A stretch of 64,000 nt of DNA, from NCBI GenBank assembly GCA_937872475.1, contig CALMSY010000025.1, positions 1 to 64,000 on the forward strand, written 5' to 3'. Positions 52,433 to 60,097 of the stretch are shown piece after piece. The notes beneath the pieces are model-generated. The model worked only from the letters and a program-made list of their open reading frames with translations. It did no database searches and was not told where the DNA came from. This DNA comes from 67-14 sp020438345 (GTDB taxonomy: Bacteria; Actinomycetota; Thermoleophilia; Solirubrobacterales; 70-9). The position numbers and the translations under genes were made by a program. Position 1 is the first letter of the stretch. Each line of letters starts with the position of its first letter.

Positions 52433-52889
52433 AGCCGGAAAGGGATCTCCGGCCGGCCGTTACGCAATCGCGGTCGGCAACTTTTATACGGACCTGGCCG
52501 ATCGCCTCGTGGCCGGCGCAAAGGAAGAGTTCGCAAAGGACGGGATCGGGGATTCCGACATCGATGTCTTTGAGGTTCCTGGAGCTTTCGAGTTGCCGCT
52601 TGCGGCCAGCTACGCAGCCCGTTCGGGCAAATACGACGGTGTCGCCTGTCTCGGTGCGGTAATCCGCGGCGAGACCGACCACTACGATTTCGTATGTGGG
52701 GAAGCGGCCCGCGGGATCCAGAACGTCCAGCTTGAAACCGGCGTTCCATGCGGTTTTGGCGTGTTGACCGTGGATAGCATGGATCAGGCGTTGGCCCGGG
52801 CCGGGGGTGGTGGCAAGCGCGATTCCGGTGCCAATGCGGCACGCGCTGTCCTTCGCATGAACGCGATTCGGCAGGAGCTCCGCCCCTGA
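52425..52889 (+). CDS. ribH: 6,7-dimethyl-8-ribityllumazine synthase
   Basis: Lumazine synthase condenses the products of RibD and RibB, usually as a 60-subunit capsid or pentamers. The 154-residue protein starts at GTG 52425, overlapping ribBA by 8 nt. YAIAVGNFY, FEVPGAFELPLAA and LGAVIRGETDHYDFVCGEAA are family motifs, with the catalytic His in TDHYD. FGVLTVDSMDQALARAGG follows near the end. Confidence 0.94.
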   Translation: MPEAGKGSPAGRYAIAVGNFYTDLADRLVAGAKEEFAKDGIGDSDIDVFEVPGAFELPLAASYAARSGKYDGVACLGAVIRGETDHYDFVCGEAARGIQNVQLETGVPCGFGVLTVDSMDQALARAGGGGKRDSGANAARAVLRMNAIRQELRP

Positions 52890-52913
52890 AGGACGCCGGT
52901 CGCGGCGATCGGC

Positions 52914-52919
52914 TAGGAT
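52914..52919 (+). promoter_or_regulatory. Possible -10 box TAGGAT for rpmB
   Basis: TAGGAT ends 10 nt before the rpmB ATG. TAGGA-tgctccg-TCCTA (52914-52930) is also an inverted repeat reaching the start codon. Confidence 0.4.
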
Positions 52920-52929
52920 GCTCCGTCCT

Positions 52930-53121
52930 ATGGCACGCGTATGTCACACCTGCGGTAAGGGTCCCGGCTTCGGAAACAACCGGAGCCATTCGATGGTCGC
53001 CACCCGGCGCCGGTTCGACCCGAACCTCCAGAAGGTCCGAATTCTCGAGGGTGGTGCCAAGAAGCGCGTGCTCGTCTGCACCCGCTGCCTCAAGGCAAAC
53101 AAGATTTCCAAAGCCGCGTAG
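52930..53121 (+). CDS. rpmB: 50S ribosomal protein bL28
   Basis: The 63-residue protein starts MARVCHTCGKGPGFGNNRSH and ends CTRCLKANKISKAA. The CxxC pairs make it the zinc-binding (C+) form of bL28. RRRFDPNLQKVRI is the conserved core. It precedes fakA-recG, as in many Gram-positive genomes. A -10 box lies close upstream and no ribosome-binding site is visible. Confidence 0.95.
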   Translation: MARVCHTCGKGPGFGNNRSHSMVATRRRFDPNLQKVRILEGGAKKRVLVCTRCLKANKISKAA

Positions 53122-53150
53122 CCTGCCGCACCGGCCGGGGTCCGGACCGG

Positions 53151-53156
53151 TAGGCT
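53151..53156 (+). promoter_or_regulatory. -10 box TAGGCT for leaderless fakA
   Basis: TAGGCT ends 8 nt before GTG 53165, with no ribosome-binding site. Confidence 0.45.
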
Positions 53157-53164
53157 GATCCGTC

Positions 53165-54802
53165 GTGTCCGATCCGAGCATTGAACGTTTCAGGAAAGTT
53201 GTTGCTGCTGCCTACGGTTCCCTGGAAGCCCGTCGGCAGGAAGTCAATGACCTGAACGTATTCCCGGTCGCCGATGGCGACACCGGGGACAACATGGCCA
53301 TGACCATGAAGGCGGTCATGGAAGAACTCGACCGGCTGGACAACGGCCAGTCGCTGGACGAAATCGGCCGAACCCAGCTGGTCTCCGCCCTTGCCCGTGC
53401 AGCGCTGATGGGAGCCCGTGGAAATTCGGGCGTGATTCTCAGTCAGATCGTTCGTGGTGCTGCGGAGGAGCTGGCCTCGCGACCGGGAGAGCTCGTTGAT
53501 CCGGTTCTGGTCGCGTCAGCGTTTGCCAAGGCCGCCGACGCTGCCTACTCGTCCGTGCGGAACCCCGCCGAAGGAACGATGCTCACCGTCTTCCGCGAGA
53601 TCGCTCATTCCGTTTCCAGCCAGTTGGCCCACATCGAACCGGACCGGCAGCGGCTCTCCCAGGATGCGACGCCGGCCGAACAGGATCAGGTGCTCGCTGA
53701 TGTGCTCGAAAAGGCAATCGCCGACGGTCAGGCCGCCGTCGAGCGGACACCGGAACAGCTCGCGGTGCTGGCCGAATCGGGTGTGGTTGACGCCGGCGGG
53801 TACGGGCTGGTGCTGATCCTCGCCGGGGTTCTTGCCGCCCTTCGTGGCGAAGATGCCGATCTGCCGGAAATCCAGCATCACTCGGCTGCCCAGATCACCC
53901 ATCCCGAGCATGAGGACAGCCGCTTTCAGTACTGCACCAACTTCATTGTCTCCGGAACTGGTCTCAGTTCCCGCCAGTTCATCTTGCGGCTGGAAGAACT
54001 GGGGGACTCGGTTCTGGTCGTAGGCGACGAATCGACCCTCAAGGTCCACGTTCACACCGACGACCCGGAGGCAGCGATGGATGTCTTCGAGGGGGCCGGG
54101 AACGTAACGAACCTCGATGTAGCCGATATGCGAAAGCAGATCGCGGAGCGCGAAGCCAGGATGAGCACAAACCACAAGACAGGGGTTGTGGTGGTTGGCA
54201 GCGGCGAAGGCCTTGAGGCTCTGTTCGCGGAAATGGGTGCGACCGTCGTGCCCGGTGGTGAGACCCTGAACCCCTCGACCGCGGAACTTCTCGCCGGTAT
54301 CCGGGCCGTGCCTGTAGAGGATGTGCTGGTTCTGCCGAACTCCTCGAATGTGATCATGGCCGCCGAGCGGGCCTGCGGCCTTTCCGAGAAGCGTGCGGTG
54401 GTTTTGCCGACCCGTACCCAGCAGGAGGGGCTGCTTGCCCTGATCGAGTTCAGCGGCGAGGCCGATCTGGACACCAACCGGAAGCGGCTGGAGGAAGCGG
54501 TCGCCGGCATAACCGTGGGTGGCGTTGCGCCAGCCGGACGGGATGATGCCCAGGGCCGGTTCCGCCGCGGCGACGCGGTCGGATTCAAGGACGGGGAGAT
54601 TGTCGCCTGGGGCGGCTCCGGCTCCACTCTGGCTTCGACCATTGAAAGACTCTCATCCGATGCCGAGCTGGTCACCGTAATCGCCGGGGATGGCGCGCCG
54701 ATACCTCTGGACCAGATTGGTGACCACAGTCCGAACGGGGTCGAGCTTGAGCTCCACGAGGGCGGGCAGCCGAGCTGGTGGTGGCTGCTAGCCGCTCAGT
54801 GA
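53165..54802 (+). CDS. fakA: FakA-like fatty acid kinase / DAK2-domain protein
   Basis: The protein has a DhaL-type kinase domain with VNDLNVFPVADGDTGDNMAM and GARGNSGVILSQIVRGA near residues 22-100. A middle domain and a DegV-like C-terminal domain follow. This is the FakA/YloV architecture, which phosphorylates fatty acids delivered by FakB. Length 545 residues. No fakB is in the window. GTG 53165 is apparently leaderless. recG overlaps its end by 4 nt. Confidence 0.88.
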   Translation: MSDPSIERFRKVVAAAYGSLEARRQEVNDLNVFPVADGDTGDNMAMTMKAVMEELDRLDNGQSLDEIGRTQLVSALARAALMGARGNSGVILSQIVRGAAEELASRPGELVDPVLVASAFAKAADAAYSSVRNPAEGTMLTVFREIAHSVSSQLAHIEPDRQRLSQDATPAEQDQVLADVLEKAIADGQAAVERTPEQLAVLAESGVVDAGGYGLVLILAGVLAALRGEDADLPEIQHHSAAQITHPEHEDSRFQYCTNFIVSGTGLSSRQFILRLEELGDSVLVVGDESTLKVHVHTDDPEAAMDVFEGAGNVTNLDVADMRKQIAEREARMSTNHKTGVVVVGSGEGLEALFAEMGATVVPGGETLNPSTAELLAGIRAVPVEDVLVLPNSSNVIMAAERACGLSEKRAVVLPTRTQQEGLLALIEFSGEADLDTNRKRLEEAVAGITVGGVAPAGRDDAQGRFRRGDAVGFKDGEIVAWGGSGSTLASTIERLSSDAELVTVIAGDGAPIPLDQIGDHSPNGVELELHEGGQPSWWWLLAAQ

Positions 54803-57015
54803 CCGCGGCAACTCTGCCGTCCACGCCGCCGCCCCGTTTCGGCGGTGGATCTGGCGACCGCCCCGGCCGGGAAGAATTGCTTGCGGCCGGCATCCGGTGG
54901 AGGCAACCTTCGCTCGCAAACCGGGATCTTTCGTTAATTCCCGGAGTCGGCGAAAAGTTCAGGGCCCTGGCATCTGAAACAGGAATAGAAACGGTCGGCG
55001 ACCTGCTCTGGCGGGTTCCAAGAGCCTACGGGCACCGGCCGGGCACCGGTTTTCTGGAGGATCTCGAACCGGGTGAGCCGGCCGCGGTGGAAGTCCGGAT
55101 CGTCCGGGCCCGGAAAGTCAGGACGAGGCGGCGCCGGTTCAGTGTGGTCGAGGCAAGGGTCGCCGATGATTCCGGTGCCCGCAAGGCAGTCTGGTTCAAC
55201 CAGCCGTGGATGGCTGAGAAGCTGATTGCCGACAGCTATTGGTATCTGGAAGGAAGGATGGAGAAGAACGGCCTGGTGGTGTCCGCTTCCGAGCCCTTGC
55301 AGGGCCAGGCCATCGAAATGCGGGCCGATGAAACCGTTGCCTGGCAGTCAGGCGCTGCCAGGCCACCGGGGCTCGCAGCAGATGCTCTTCGCTCGGCACA
55401 TTCCTCGGGTGGCGAGATCGGTCCGGGTCGGTGGCGCCGCTGGTCCTTTGAAGCCTGTCGGCTTGCATCCGGCCTGCCAGATCCTCTCCCGGCCCGGCTG
55501 ATGAGGAGAAAAAACGTGCCTGGCCTGAAATTCGCGGGCTTGACCGAGTCTTTCCGTGAAGCCCACTTTCCAGCCGGCGAAGAGCGAGCCGGGACGGCGC
55601 TGAGGCGGCTTGCCTATCAGGAACTGCTGGAAAGCCAGGTTCGGATCCGGGAACGGAGACTCAGGCACAGACAAAGGGCGGGCGGGGCAGAGCAACTGGA
55701 CGGGGGAAGCGGGCTCGCTTCGAAGTGGCTCGCGAACCTGCCCTTCGACCCGACCAGTGACCAGCGGAATGCGATTGCGACGATCAGTAGTGAGATCTCG
55801 GGGACCGAACCGATGGGCAGGCTACTGATGGGGGAAGTTGGTTCCGGCAAGACTGTGGTCGCGATCCACGCGATGCTGGAAACGGTCGGAAGCGGCGCCC
55901 AGGCAGCATTCATGGCTCCGACCGAGGTGCTGGCCGGGCAACACTTTGCGACCCTCGCGGCCCTGCTCGAAGGAACCGGCGTGAAGGTAGCTCTGCTGAC
56001 CGGTTCGACCCGTCCAGCCGAGCGGGCCGGTCTGCTGGCCGGTCTCGCGGAGGGTGAAATCGCAATCCTGGTCGGTACCCATGCGCTGCTGGAGCAACCG
56101 GTCCGTTTCAGGCGGCTTGGCCTCGCCGTAGTCGATGAAGAGCATCGCTTTGGAGTCAGGCAGCGGGGAGGATTCGACCGGAAGGCTCCTCCGGGGCAGG
56201 GGATTCATCTGCTTCACATGTCGGCAACCCCGATTCCCCGGACCCTTGCCCTCACCGAATACGGTGACCTGGATGTGACGACGCTCAGGGAACTTCCTGC
56301 CGGCCGGGTTCCGGTGACAACCGAGGTCTATTCCGAGGCACGGCGATCCGAAGCATTCGATCTTCTGCGGACGGAACTGGACCGGGGCAGACAGGCCTTC
56401 ATCGTCTGCCCGCTGGTCGAGGAATCGCCGATGGTCGAGGGCAGGGCGGCCGCGGCCGAGGCAGAGCGTCTCTCCGACGGTGAGCTGGCCGGCTATGAGG
56501 TGGGTCTGCTGCACGGCCAGATGAAGCCGGCCCAGAAGGAGGTTGCCATGGCTGCTTTTGCCGACGGGCGAATCGATGTGCTGGTTGCGACCACGGTGAT
56601 CGAGGTAGGGATCGATGTTCCGAACGCGACCGTAATGGTGATCGAAGGGGCCGACCGTTTTGGCCTCTCCCAGCTCCACCAGTTGCGGGGCCGGATCGGC
56701 CGAGGTGTTCACGGAGGCAGCTGCTTGTTGTTCAGCCAGAGTTCGGGTCCCCGGGCAGCAAGGCGGCTCGGGGCGCTGGCCTCCACCAGTGATGGCTTCA
56801 AGCTGGCCGAACTGGACCTTGAAATGAGGGGAGAGGGCGAAGTCGCCGGCACCCGCCAGCATGGCCTGCCACGGTTCCGGGTAGCTGCGCTGCCCCGCGA
56901 CATCGAACTTCTCGAAACTGCCCGGCAGGATCTCGCCTCAATGGATGAACTGGAACTGGAACTGCTGAGCGCATCAATCGGTCCCGGGGAAGCCGGGGAG
57001 GAGGCAGCGGCATGA
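54799..57015 (+). CDS. recG: ATP-dependent DNA helicase RecG
   Basis: RecG remodels stalled forks and Holliday junctions. The OB-type wedge domain contains LIPGVGEKFRALASETGIET and DDSGARKAVWFNQPW. Helicase motifs are MGEVGSGKTVVAIHAML (I), VDEEHRFGVRQR (II), LHMSATPIPRTLAL (III) and TTVIEVGIDVPNATVM with QLHQLRGRIGRG (V, VI). Length 738 residues from GTG 54799, which overlaps fakA by 4 nt. Its stop overlaps rsmD by 4 nt. Confidence 0.96.
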   Translation: MTAATLPSTPPPRFGGGSGDRPGREELLAAGIRWRQPSLANRDLSLIPGVGEKFRALASETGIETVGDLLWRVPRAYGHRPGTGFLEDLEPGEPAAVEVRIVRARKVRTRRRRFSVVEARVADDSGARKAVWFNQPWMAEKLIADSYWYLEGRMEKNGLVVSASEPLQGQAIEMRADETVAWQSGAARPPGLAADALRSAHSSGGEIGPGRWRRWSFEACRLASGLPDPLPARLMRRKNVPGLKFAGLTESFREAHFPAGEERAGTALRRLAYQELLESQVRIRERRLRHRQRAGGAEQLDGGSGLASKWLANLPFDPTSDQRNAIATISSEISGTEPMGRLLMGEVGSGKTVVAIHAMLETVGSGAQAAFMAPTEVLAGQHFATLAALLEGTGVKVALLTGSTRPAERAGLLAGLAEGEIAILVGTHALLEQPVRFRRLGLAVVDEEHRFGVRQRGGFDRKAPPGQGIHLLHMSATPIPRTLALTEYGDLDVTTLRELPAGRVPVTTEVYSEARRSEAFDLLRTELDRGRQAFIVCPLVEESPMVEGRAAAAEAERLSDGELAGYEVGLLHGQMKPAQKEVAMAAFADGRIDVLVATTVIEVGIDVPNATVMVIEGADRFGLSQLHQLRGRIGRGVHGGSCLLFSQSSGPRAARRLGALASTSDGFKLAELDLEMRGEGEVAGTRQHGLPRFRVAALPRDIELLETARQDLASMDELELELLSASIGPGEAGEEAAA

Positions 57016-57569
57016 GGGTTATTTCGGGCCGCCTCGGCGGGCGGCAACTGCTGGCCCCGAAAGGCTGGAAGGTTCGGCCGACTTCGGAACGGGTGCGCGA
57101 GGCGATCTTCTCCGCGCTCGGAGACGTGGAGGGAATGAAAGTGCTCGACCTCTACTGCGGGACCGGCGCCCTGGGTATCGAATCTATCTCGCGCGGGGCC
57201 GCCTCGGCGGTGCTGGTTGACCGGGACACCAGGCCGGCGATGGGCAACGTTCACAACCTCGGTTTGACCGGGGAGATCGAACTGATCAGGGCTGAATCAA
57301 CCGACTGGATCACCCTGGCCCCGGCGGGCGCCTTTGACCTCGTTTTTCTGGATCCGCCCTACCGGACGGCGACACAGGTGGCGGAACTGCTGGACCCGCA
57401 ACTGGGCCGGTTGCTCACGCCGGGTGGCCGGGTTGTGGCTGAATCCGACAATAGGGGACCGCTGGAATTTCCATCCCTCGACATGGTGCGTGAGCGACGC
57501 TATGGACGCACGGTGGTTACATTCCACCGAGCCCCGTCCCCGTCCCAGGAAAAAACGCCAGCCGAATGA
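57012..57569 (+). CDS. rsmD: 16S rRNA (guanine-N2) methyltransferase RsmD
   Basis: RsmD methylates G966 of 16S rRNA. The 185-residue protein starts MRVISGRLGGRQLLAPKG and has RPTSERVREAIFSAL, the SAM loop VLDLYCGTGALGIESISRGA and the catalytic LVFLDPPYRT. It overlaps recG and coaD by 4 nt each, so recG-rsmD-coaD are translationally coupled. Confidence 0.95.
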   Translation: MRVISGRLGGRQLLAPKGWKVRPTSERVREAIFSALGDVEGMKVLDLYCGTGALGIESISRGAASAVLVDRDTRPAMGNVHNLGLTGEIELIRAESTDWITLAPAGAFDLVFLDPPYRTATQVAELLDPQLGRLLTPGGRVVAESDNRGPLEFPSLDMVRERRYGRTVVTFHRAPSPSQEKTPAE

Positions 57570-58069
57570 ACGAGAAAGCCGAGAAAGTCGTTGTCTGCCC
57601 GGGAAGCTACGACCCGGTGACCAACGGTCACCTCGACATCATCAGCCGAGCCTCCCGGACCTTTGACAGGGTCGTGGTTGGCGTCGTGAACCAGCCCATC
57701 CGCAAGAAGAAGACTCTCTTCACGGTCGAGGAGCGAATCGCTTTCATCGAGGATGCCACCGTCCACCTGGGCAACATCGAGGTCCAGGCCTTCTACACGC
57801 TGCTGGTCGAATTCGCAAGAAAGAACGGTGCCCAGGCGATAGTCAAGGGGCTCAGGGCGATTTCCGACTTCGAATACGAGAACGAAATGGCCCAGCTGAA
57901 TTCGAAGCTCGATCCGGAGATCGAAAGCATCTACGTTTTTGCCCGCCCCGAGTACAGCTTCCTTTCTTCGACCGGTGTAAAGGAAATGGCAACCTTCAAC
58001 GGTGACGTGAGTGATCTGGTGCCGGCACCGGTTGCCTCCGCTCTGGCGGATAGACTGGGTCGCAGTTAG
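57566..58069 (+). CDS. coaD: Pantetheine-phosphate adenylyltransferase
   Basis: CoaD makes dephospho-CoA. The 167-residue protein has CPGSYDPVTNGHLDIISRAS with the nucleotidyltransferase TxGH motif, AIVKGLRAISDFEYENEMAQ and YSFLSSTGVKEMATFNGDV. It is coupled to rsmD by a 4-nt overlap. Confidence 0.96.
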   Translation: MNEKAEKVVVCPGSYDPVTNGHLDIISRASRTFDRVVVGVVNQPIRKKKTLFTVEERIAFIEDATVHLGNIEVQAFYTLLVEFARKNGAQAIVKGLRAISDFEYENEMAQLNSKLDPEIESIYVFARPEYSFLSSTGVKEMATFNGDVSDLVPAPVASALADRLGRS

Positions 58070-58104
58070 TGTCATTCGGGCACAAACAAGGAATGGGAGA
58101 TTCC

Positions 58105-58161
58105 ATGCAGAATCTTCACCATATGAGCACTTATCCCCCGCAAAACCACCGAGACGCATAG
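58105..58161 (+). CDS. Possible 18-residue small ORF after coaD
   Basis: ATG 58105 with GGGAG at normal spacing opens an 18-codon ORF, MQNLHHMSTYPPQNHRDA. It occupies the 105-bp coaD to SepIVA-like gap, which is noticeably less GC-rich than its surroundings. There is no supporting homology. An in-frame ATG lies at 58093. It may be chance. Confidence 0.25.
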   Translation: MQNLHHMSTYPPQNHRDA

Positions 58162-58164
58162 GGT
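58159..58164 (+). promoter_or_regulatory. Possible -10 box TAGGGT for the SepIVA-like gene
   Basis: TAGGGT ends 10 nt before ATG 58175, the same spacing as before rpmB and rpmF. Confidence 0.35.
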
Positions 58165-58174
58165 TACGCATCGC

Positions 58175-58645
58175 ATGGATGTCCTCGTTCTCATAGACAA
58201 GCTCGATGACCTCGTCCACAACGCACGCCCGGTCCCGCTCACGGATCAGGTTCGTGTTGATCGCGAGGAAATCTACGACCTGCTCGATCAGATGCGTGCC
58301 ACGATCCCGGAGGAGATCAAGCAGGCCCGGTGGATCGTCAAGGAGCGGCAGGAGATGCTTGAGGAGGCCAAGCGGGAATCAGAGCGCGTGGTCCGCGAAG
58401 CGCGTGAGCAGCAGGCCCGGCTGGTTTCCGATGAGGAAGTTACGAAGCAGGCCGAAAGGGCAGCCGACGAAATCGTCGAGGATGCGAGGGCCCGCGAGCG
58501 CGAGATACGCCTTGGTGCCGAGGACTACGCCGACGAAATCCTCAACACACTTGAGGTCAACCTCCAGAAGTTCACCGCTGCGGTTCAGCGAGGCCGGGAC
58601 AGGCTTGCGGGACGCGACGAGCCCCTGGACGAAATCGAGGAGTAG
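58175..58645 (+). CDS. DivIVA-like coiled-coil division protein (SepIVA-like)
   Basis: The protein has 156 residues, almost entirely helical and charged. It begins MDVLVLIDKLDDLVHNARPV, then VDREEIYDLLDQMRATIPEEI and a long coiled coil rich in Glu, Arg and Ala to about residue 140. Mycobacterial SepIVA (DivIVA-like) lies in a neighbouring position to yceD, rpmF and rnc, and this gene sits between coaD and yceD. The role in septation or polar growth is inferred from that resemblance and position. Confidence 0.7.
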   Translation: MDVLVLIDKLDDLVHNARPVPLTDQVRVDREEIYDLLDQMRATIPEEIKQARWIVKERQEMLEEAKRESERVVREAREQQARLVSDEEVTKQAERAADEIVEDARAREREIRLGAEDYADEILNTLEVNLQKFTAAVQRGRDRLAGRDEPLDEIEE

Positions 58646-58724
58646 CCGCGAGGCATCCGGTTTTCGCCGGTTGCTGCCGAAGCCCGCTTTTCCCGAGGGC
58701 AGCCAGAGCCCTGGAGTGACCTGT

Positions 58725-59261
58725 TCAGCGGTAGTCGGCGAAAATGACTACGAGATCGTCTTTCGACCAGACGATTTCGCCCCCACACCAGTTGGCGAGT
58801 TCTTCGCCAGTGTCCGGGTAGGCATCGCCGGGAACTTCGGTTTCGCCCCGGTTGTCCCCGAGCGACACGAAATCACCTATCACCAGGGCCTTTGACTGCT
58901 CCCGTACCCGGCGAAACAGGGAAAGCTTCTGCGCGTCGGTCAGGCGATGGACCGAAAGTACAGACAGAATCAGGTCCCAGGGTCCATCCGGGAGAGGGTC
59001 TTCCATCCGGGCGAGACTCACCTCATGTGCGATCTCCCTCGCCTTGAAGAGCATGTCAGGGTCCGAATCAAGTCCGGTGATCCTCACTTGCGGAAAGCGG
59101 CTGACCAGGCGGGACGCGGTTTCTCCGGTCCCGATTCCGAGCTCAAGCACCTCGGCCGGCTCGAAGGGGATGGCTTCCACAGCTGCTTGCTGGAGCTCGT
59201 CGTAGTGCGGAACCTGGGTCCGGACCGTGTCGAGATAAGAGGATTCGTCAGAGGTGCTCAT
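58725..59261 (-). CDS. Class I SAM-dependent methyltransferase
   Basis: The 178-residue protein has the SAM-binding loop VLELGIGTGETASRLVSRFP and the acidic motif GLDSDPDML, then LSVLSVHRLTDAQKLSLF, typical of small-molecule methyltransferases. The substrate is unknown. ATG 59261 has TACGAT 7 nt upstream and is probably leaderless. It is the only minus-strand gene in the 52.9-64 kb block and is divergent from yceD. Confidence 0.85.
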   Translation of the reverse strand: MSTSDESSYLDTVRTQVPHYDELQQAAVEAIPFEPAEVLELGIGTGETASRLVSRFPQVRITGLDSDPDMLFKAREIAHEVSLARMEDPLPDGPWDLILSVLSVHRLTDAQKLSLFRRVREQSKALVIGDFVSLGDNRGETEVPGDAYPDTGEELANWCGGEIVWSKDDLVVIFADYR

Positions 59262-59268
59262 TCAGGCC

Positions 59269-59274
59269 ATCGTA
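59269..59274 (-). promoter_or_regulatory. -10 box TACGAT for leaderless methyltransferase gene
   Basis: On the minus strand GAATACGAT ends 7 nt before the ATG; the identical nonamer precedes the plsC-like gene. Confidence 0.5.
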
Positions 59275-59297
59275 TTCGTCTGCCATGCTGGAAAGAG

Positions 59298-59867
59298 ATG
59301 CTGATCGAAAAGGTTGATCTTGACGCCCTCGGGCTTGCCTACGGAGATGCGACCCGAATCACCGGTGAAGTGGCACCGGCACAGGTCTCTCTTGGCGGGC
59401 AGGACTATGAACCGGTCCCGGCCGAGCCGGGGTTCCTGCTTGATGTGTCCCGGACCAGTGCGGGCTACGCCCTGCGGCTCCGCTTCGAGGTCGGCCTGGT
59501 CGGTCCCTGCTTCCGCTGTCTCGAGGAGGCAAGGGCTGATGTTCGAGTTGATGCCCGGGAGGTGGACCAGCCGGTCGAACCGATCGCGGTCCAGGGTGCG
59601 GGACGGGTCAGGCCCGACGAGGAAGACGAAGATGAGTCAAGCGCGGCCGAATTGAGCAGTCCTTACGTGGAAGAGGGCACACTTGATGTCTCGGCCTGGA
59701 CCCACGATGCGTTGATCCTTTCGTTGCCCGAGCAGATTCTCTGCCGCCCGAATTGCCTCGGTCTCTGTCAGGTCTGTGGGGATTCCCTGAATGATGCTGA
59801 CCCGGCCGACCATGACCACGGTCAGAACATTGATCCCCGCTGGGCGAAGCTTCGCGATCTGCAGTAG
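59298..59867 (+). CDS. yceD: DUF177 / YceD-family protein
   Basis: The protein has 189 residues with the DUF177 pattern: GPCFRCLEEARADVRVDARE, an acidic insertion, then ILSLPEQILCRPNCLGLCQVCG. The Cys residues may bind zinc. The family is genetically linked to rpmF and associated with 23S rRNA or ribosome assembly. ATG 59298 has a weak GGAAAG upstream. An out-of-frame ATG at 59285 opens an 11-codon frame (including its stop) across this start. Confidence 0.88.
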   Translation: MLIEKVDLDALGLAYGDATRITGEVAPAQVSLGGQDYEPVPAEPGFLLDVSRTSAGYALRLRFEVGLVGPCFRCLEEARADVRVDAREVDQPVEPIAVQGAGRVRPDEEDEDESSAAELSSPYVEEGTLDVSAWTHDALILSLPEQILCRPNCLGLCQVCGDSLNDADPADHDHGQNIDPRWAKLRDLQ

Positions 59868-59870
59868 ACT
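59865..59870 (+). promoter_or_regulatory. Possible -10 box TAGACT for rpmF
   Basis: TAGACT, overlapping the yceD stop codon, ends 10 nt before the rpmF ATG. Confidence 0.35.
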
Positions 59871-59880
59871 GCTGCGTCTT

Positions 59881-60087
59881 ATGGCCGTACCGAAGAAACG
59901 AACCTCAAGGACCCGCCGGGACAAGCGACGCGCCACCCACAAGGCCGCCAAGGCCCGCGTCAATCACTGTCCGCAGTGCCACAGCCCGCGGCTTCCGCAT
60001 CGGGTCTGCCCGAACTGTGGACAGTACAAGGGCCGTGAGGTTGTCGCTCCCAAAGAGCAGCCTTTCGGCGCCGTCACCCCCGAATAG
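59881..60087 (+). CDS. rpmF: 50S ribosomal protein bL32
   Basis: The 68-residue protein starts MAVPKKRTSRTRRDKRRATH and has CPQCHSPRLPHRVCPNCGQYKG, a four-Cys zinc ribbon. It lies 13 bp after yceD and 10 bp before plsX, the common yceD-rpmF-plsX order. Confidence 0.96.
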   Translation: MAVPKKRTSRTRRDKRRATHKAAKARVNHCPQCHSPRLPHRVCPNCGQYKGREVVAPKEQPFGAVTPE

Positions 60088-60097
60088 CGGGTAGGCG

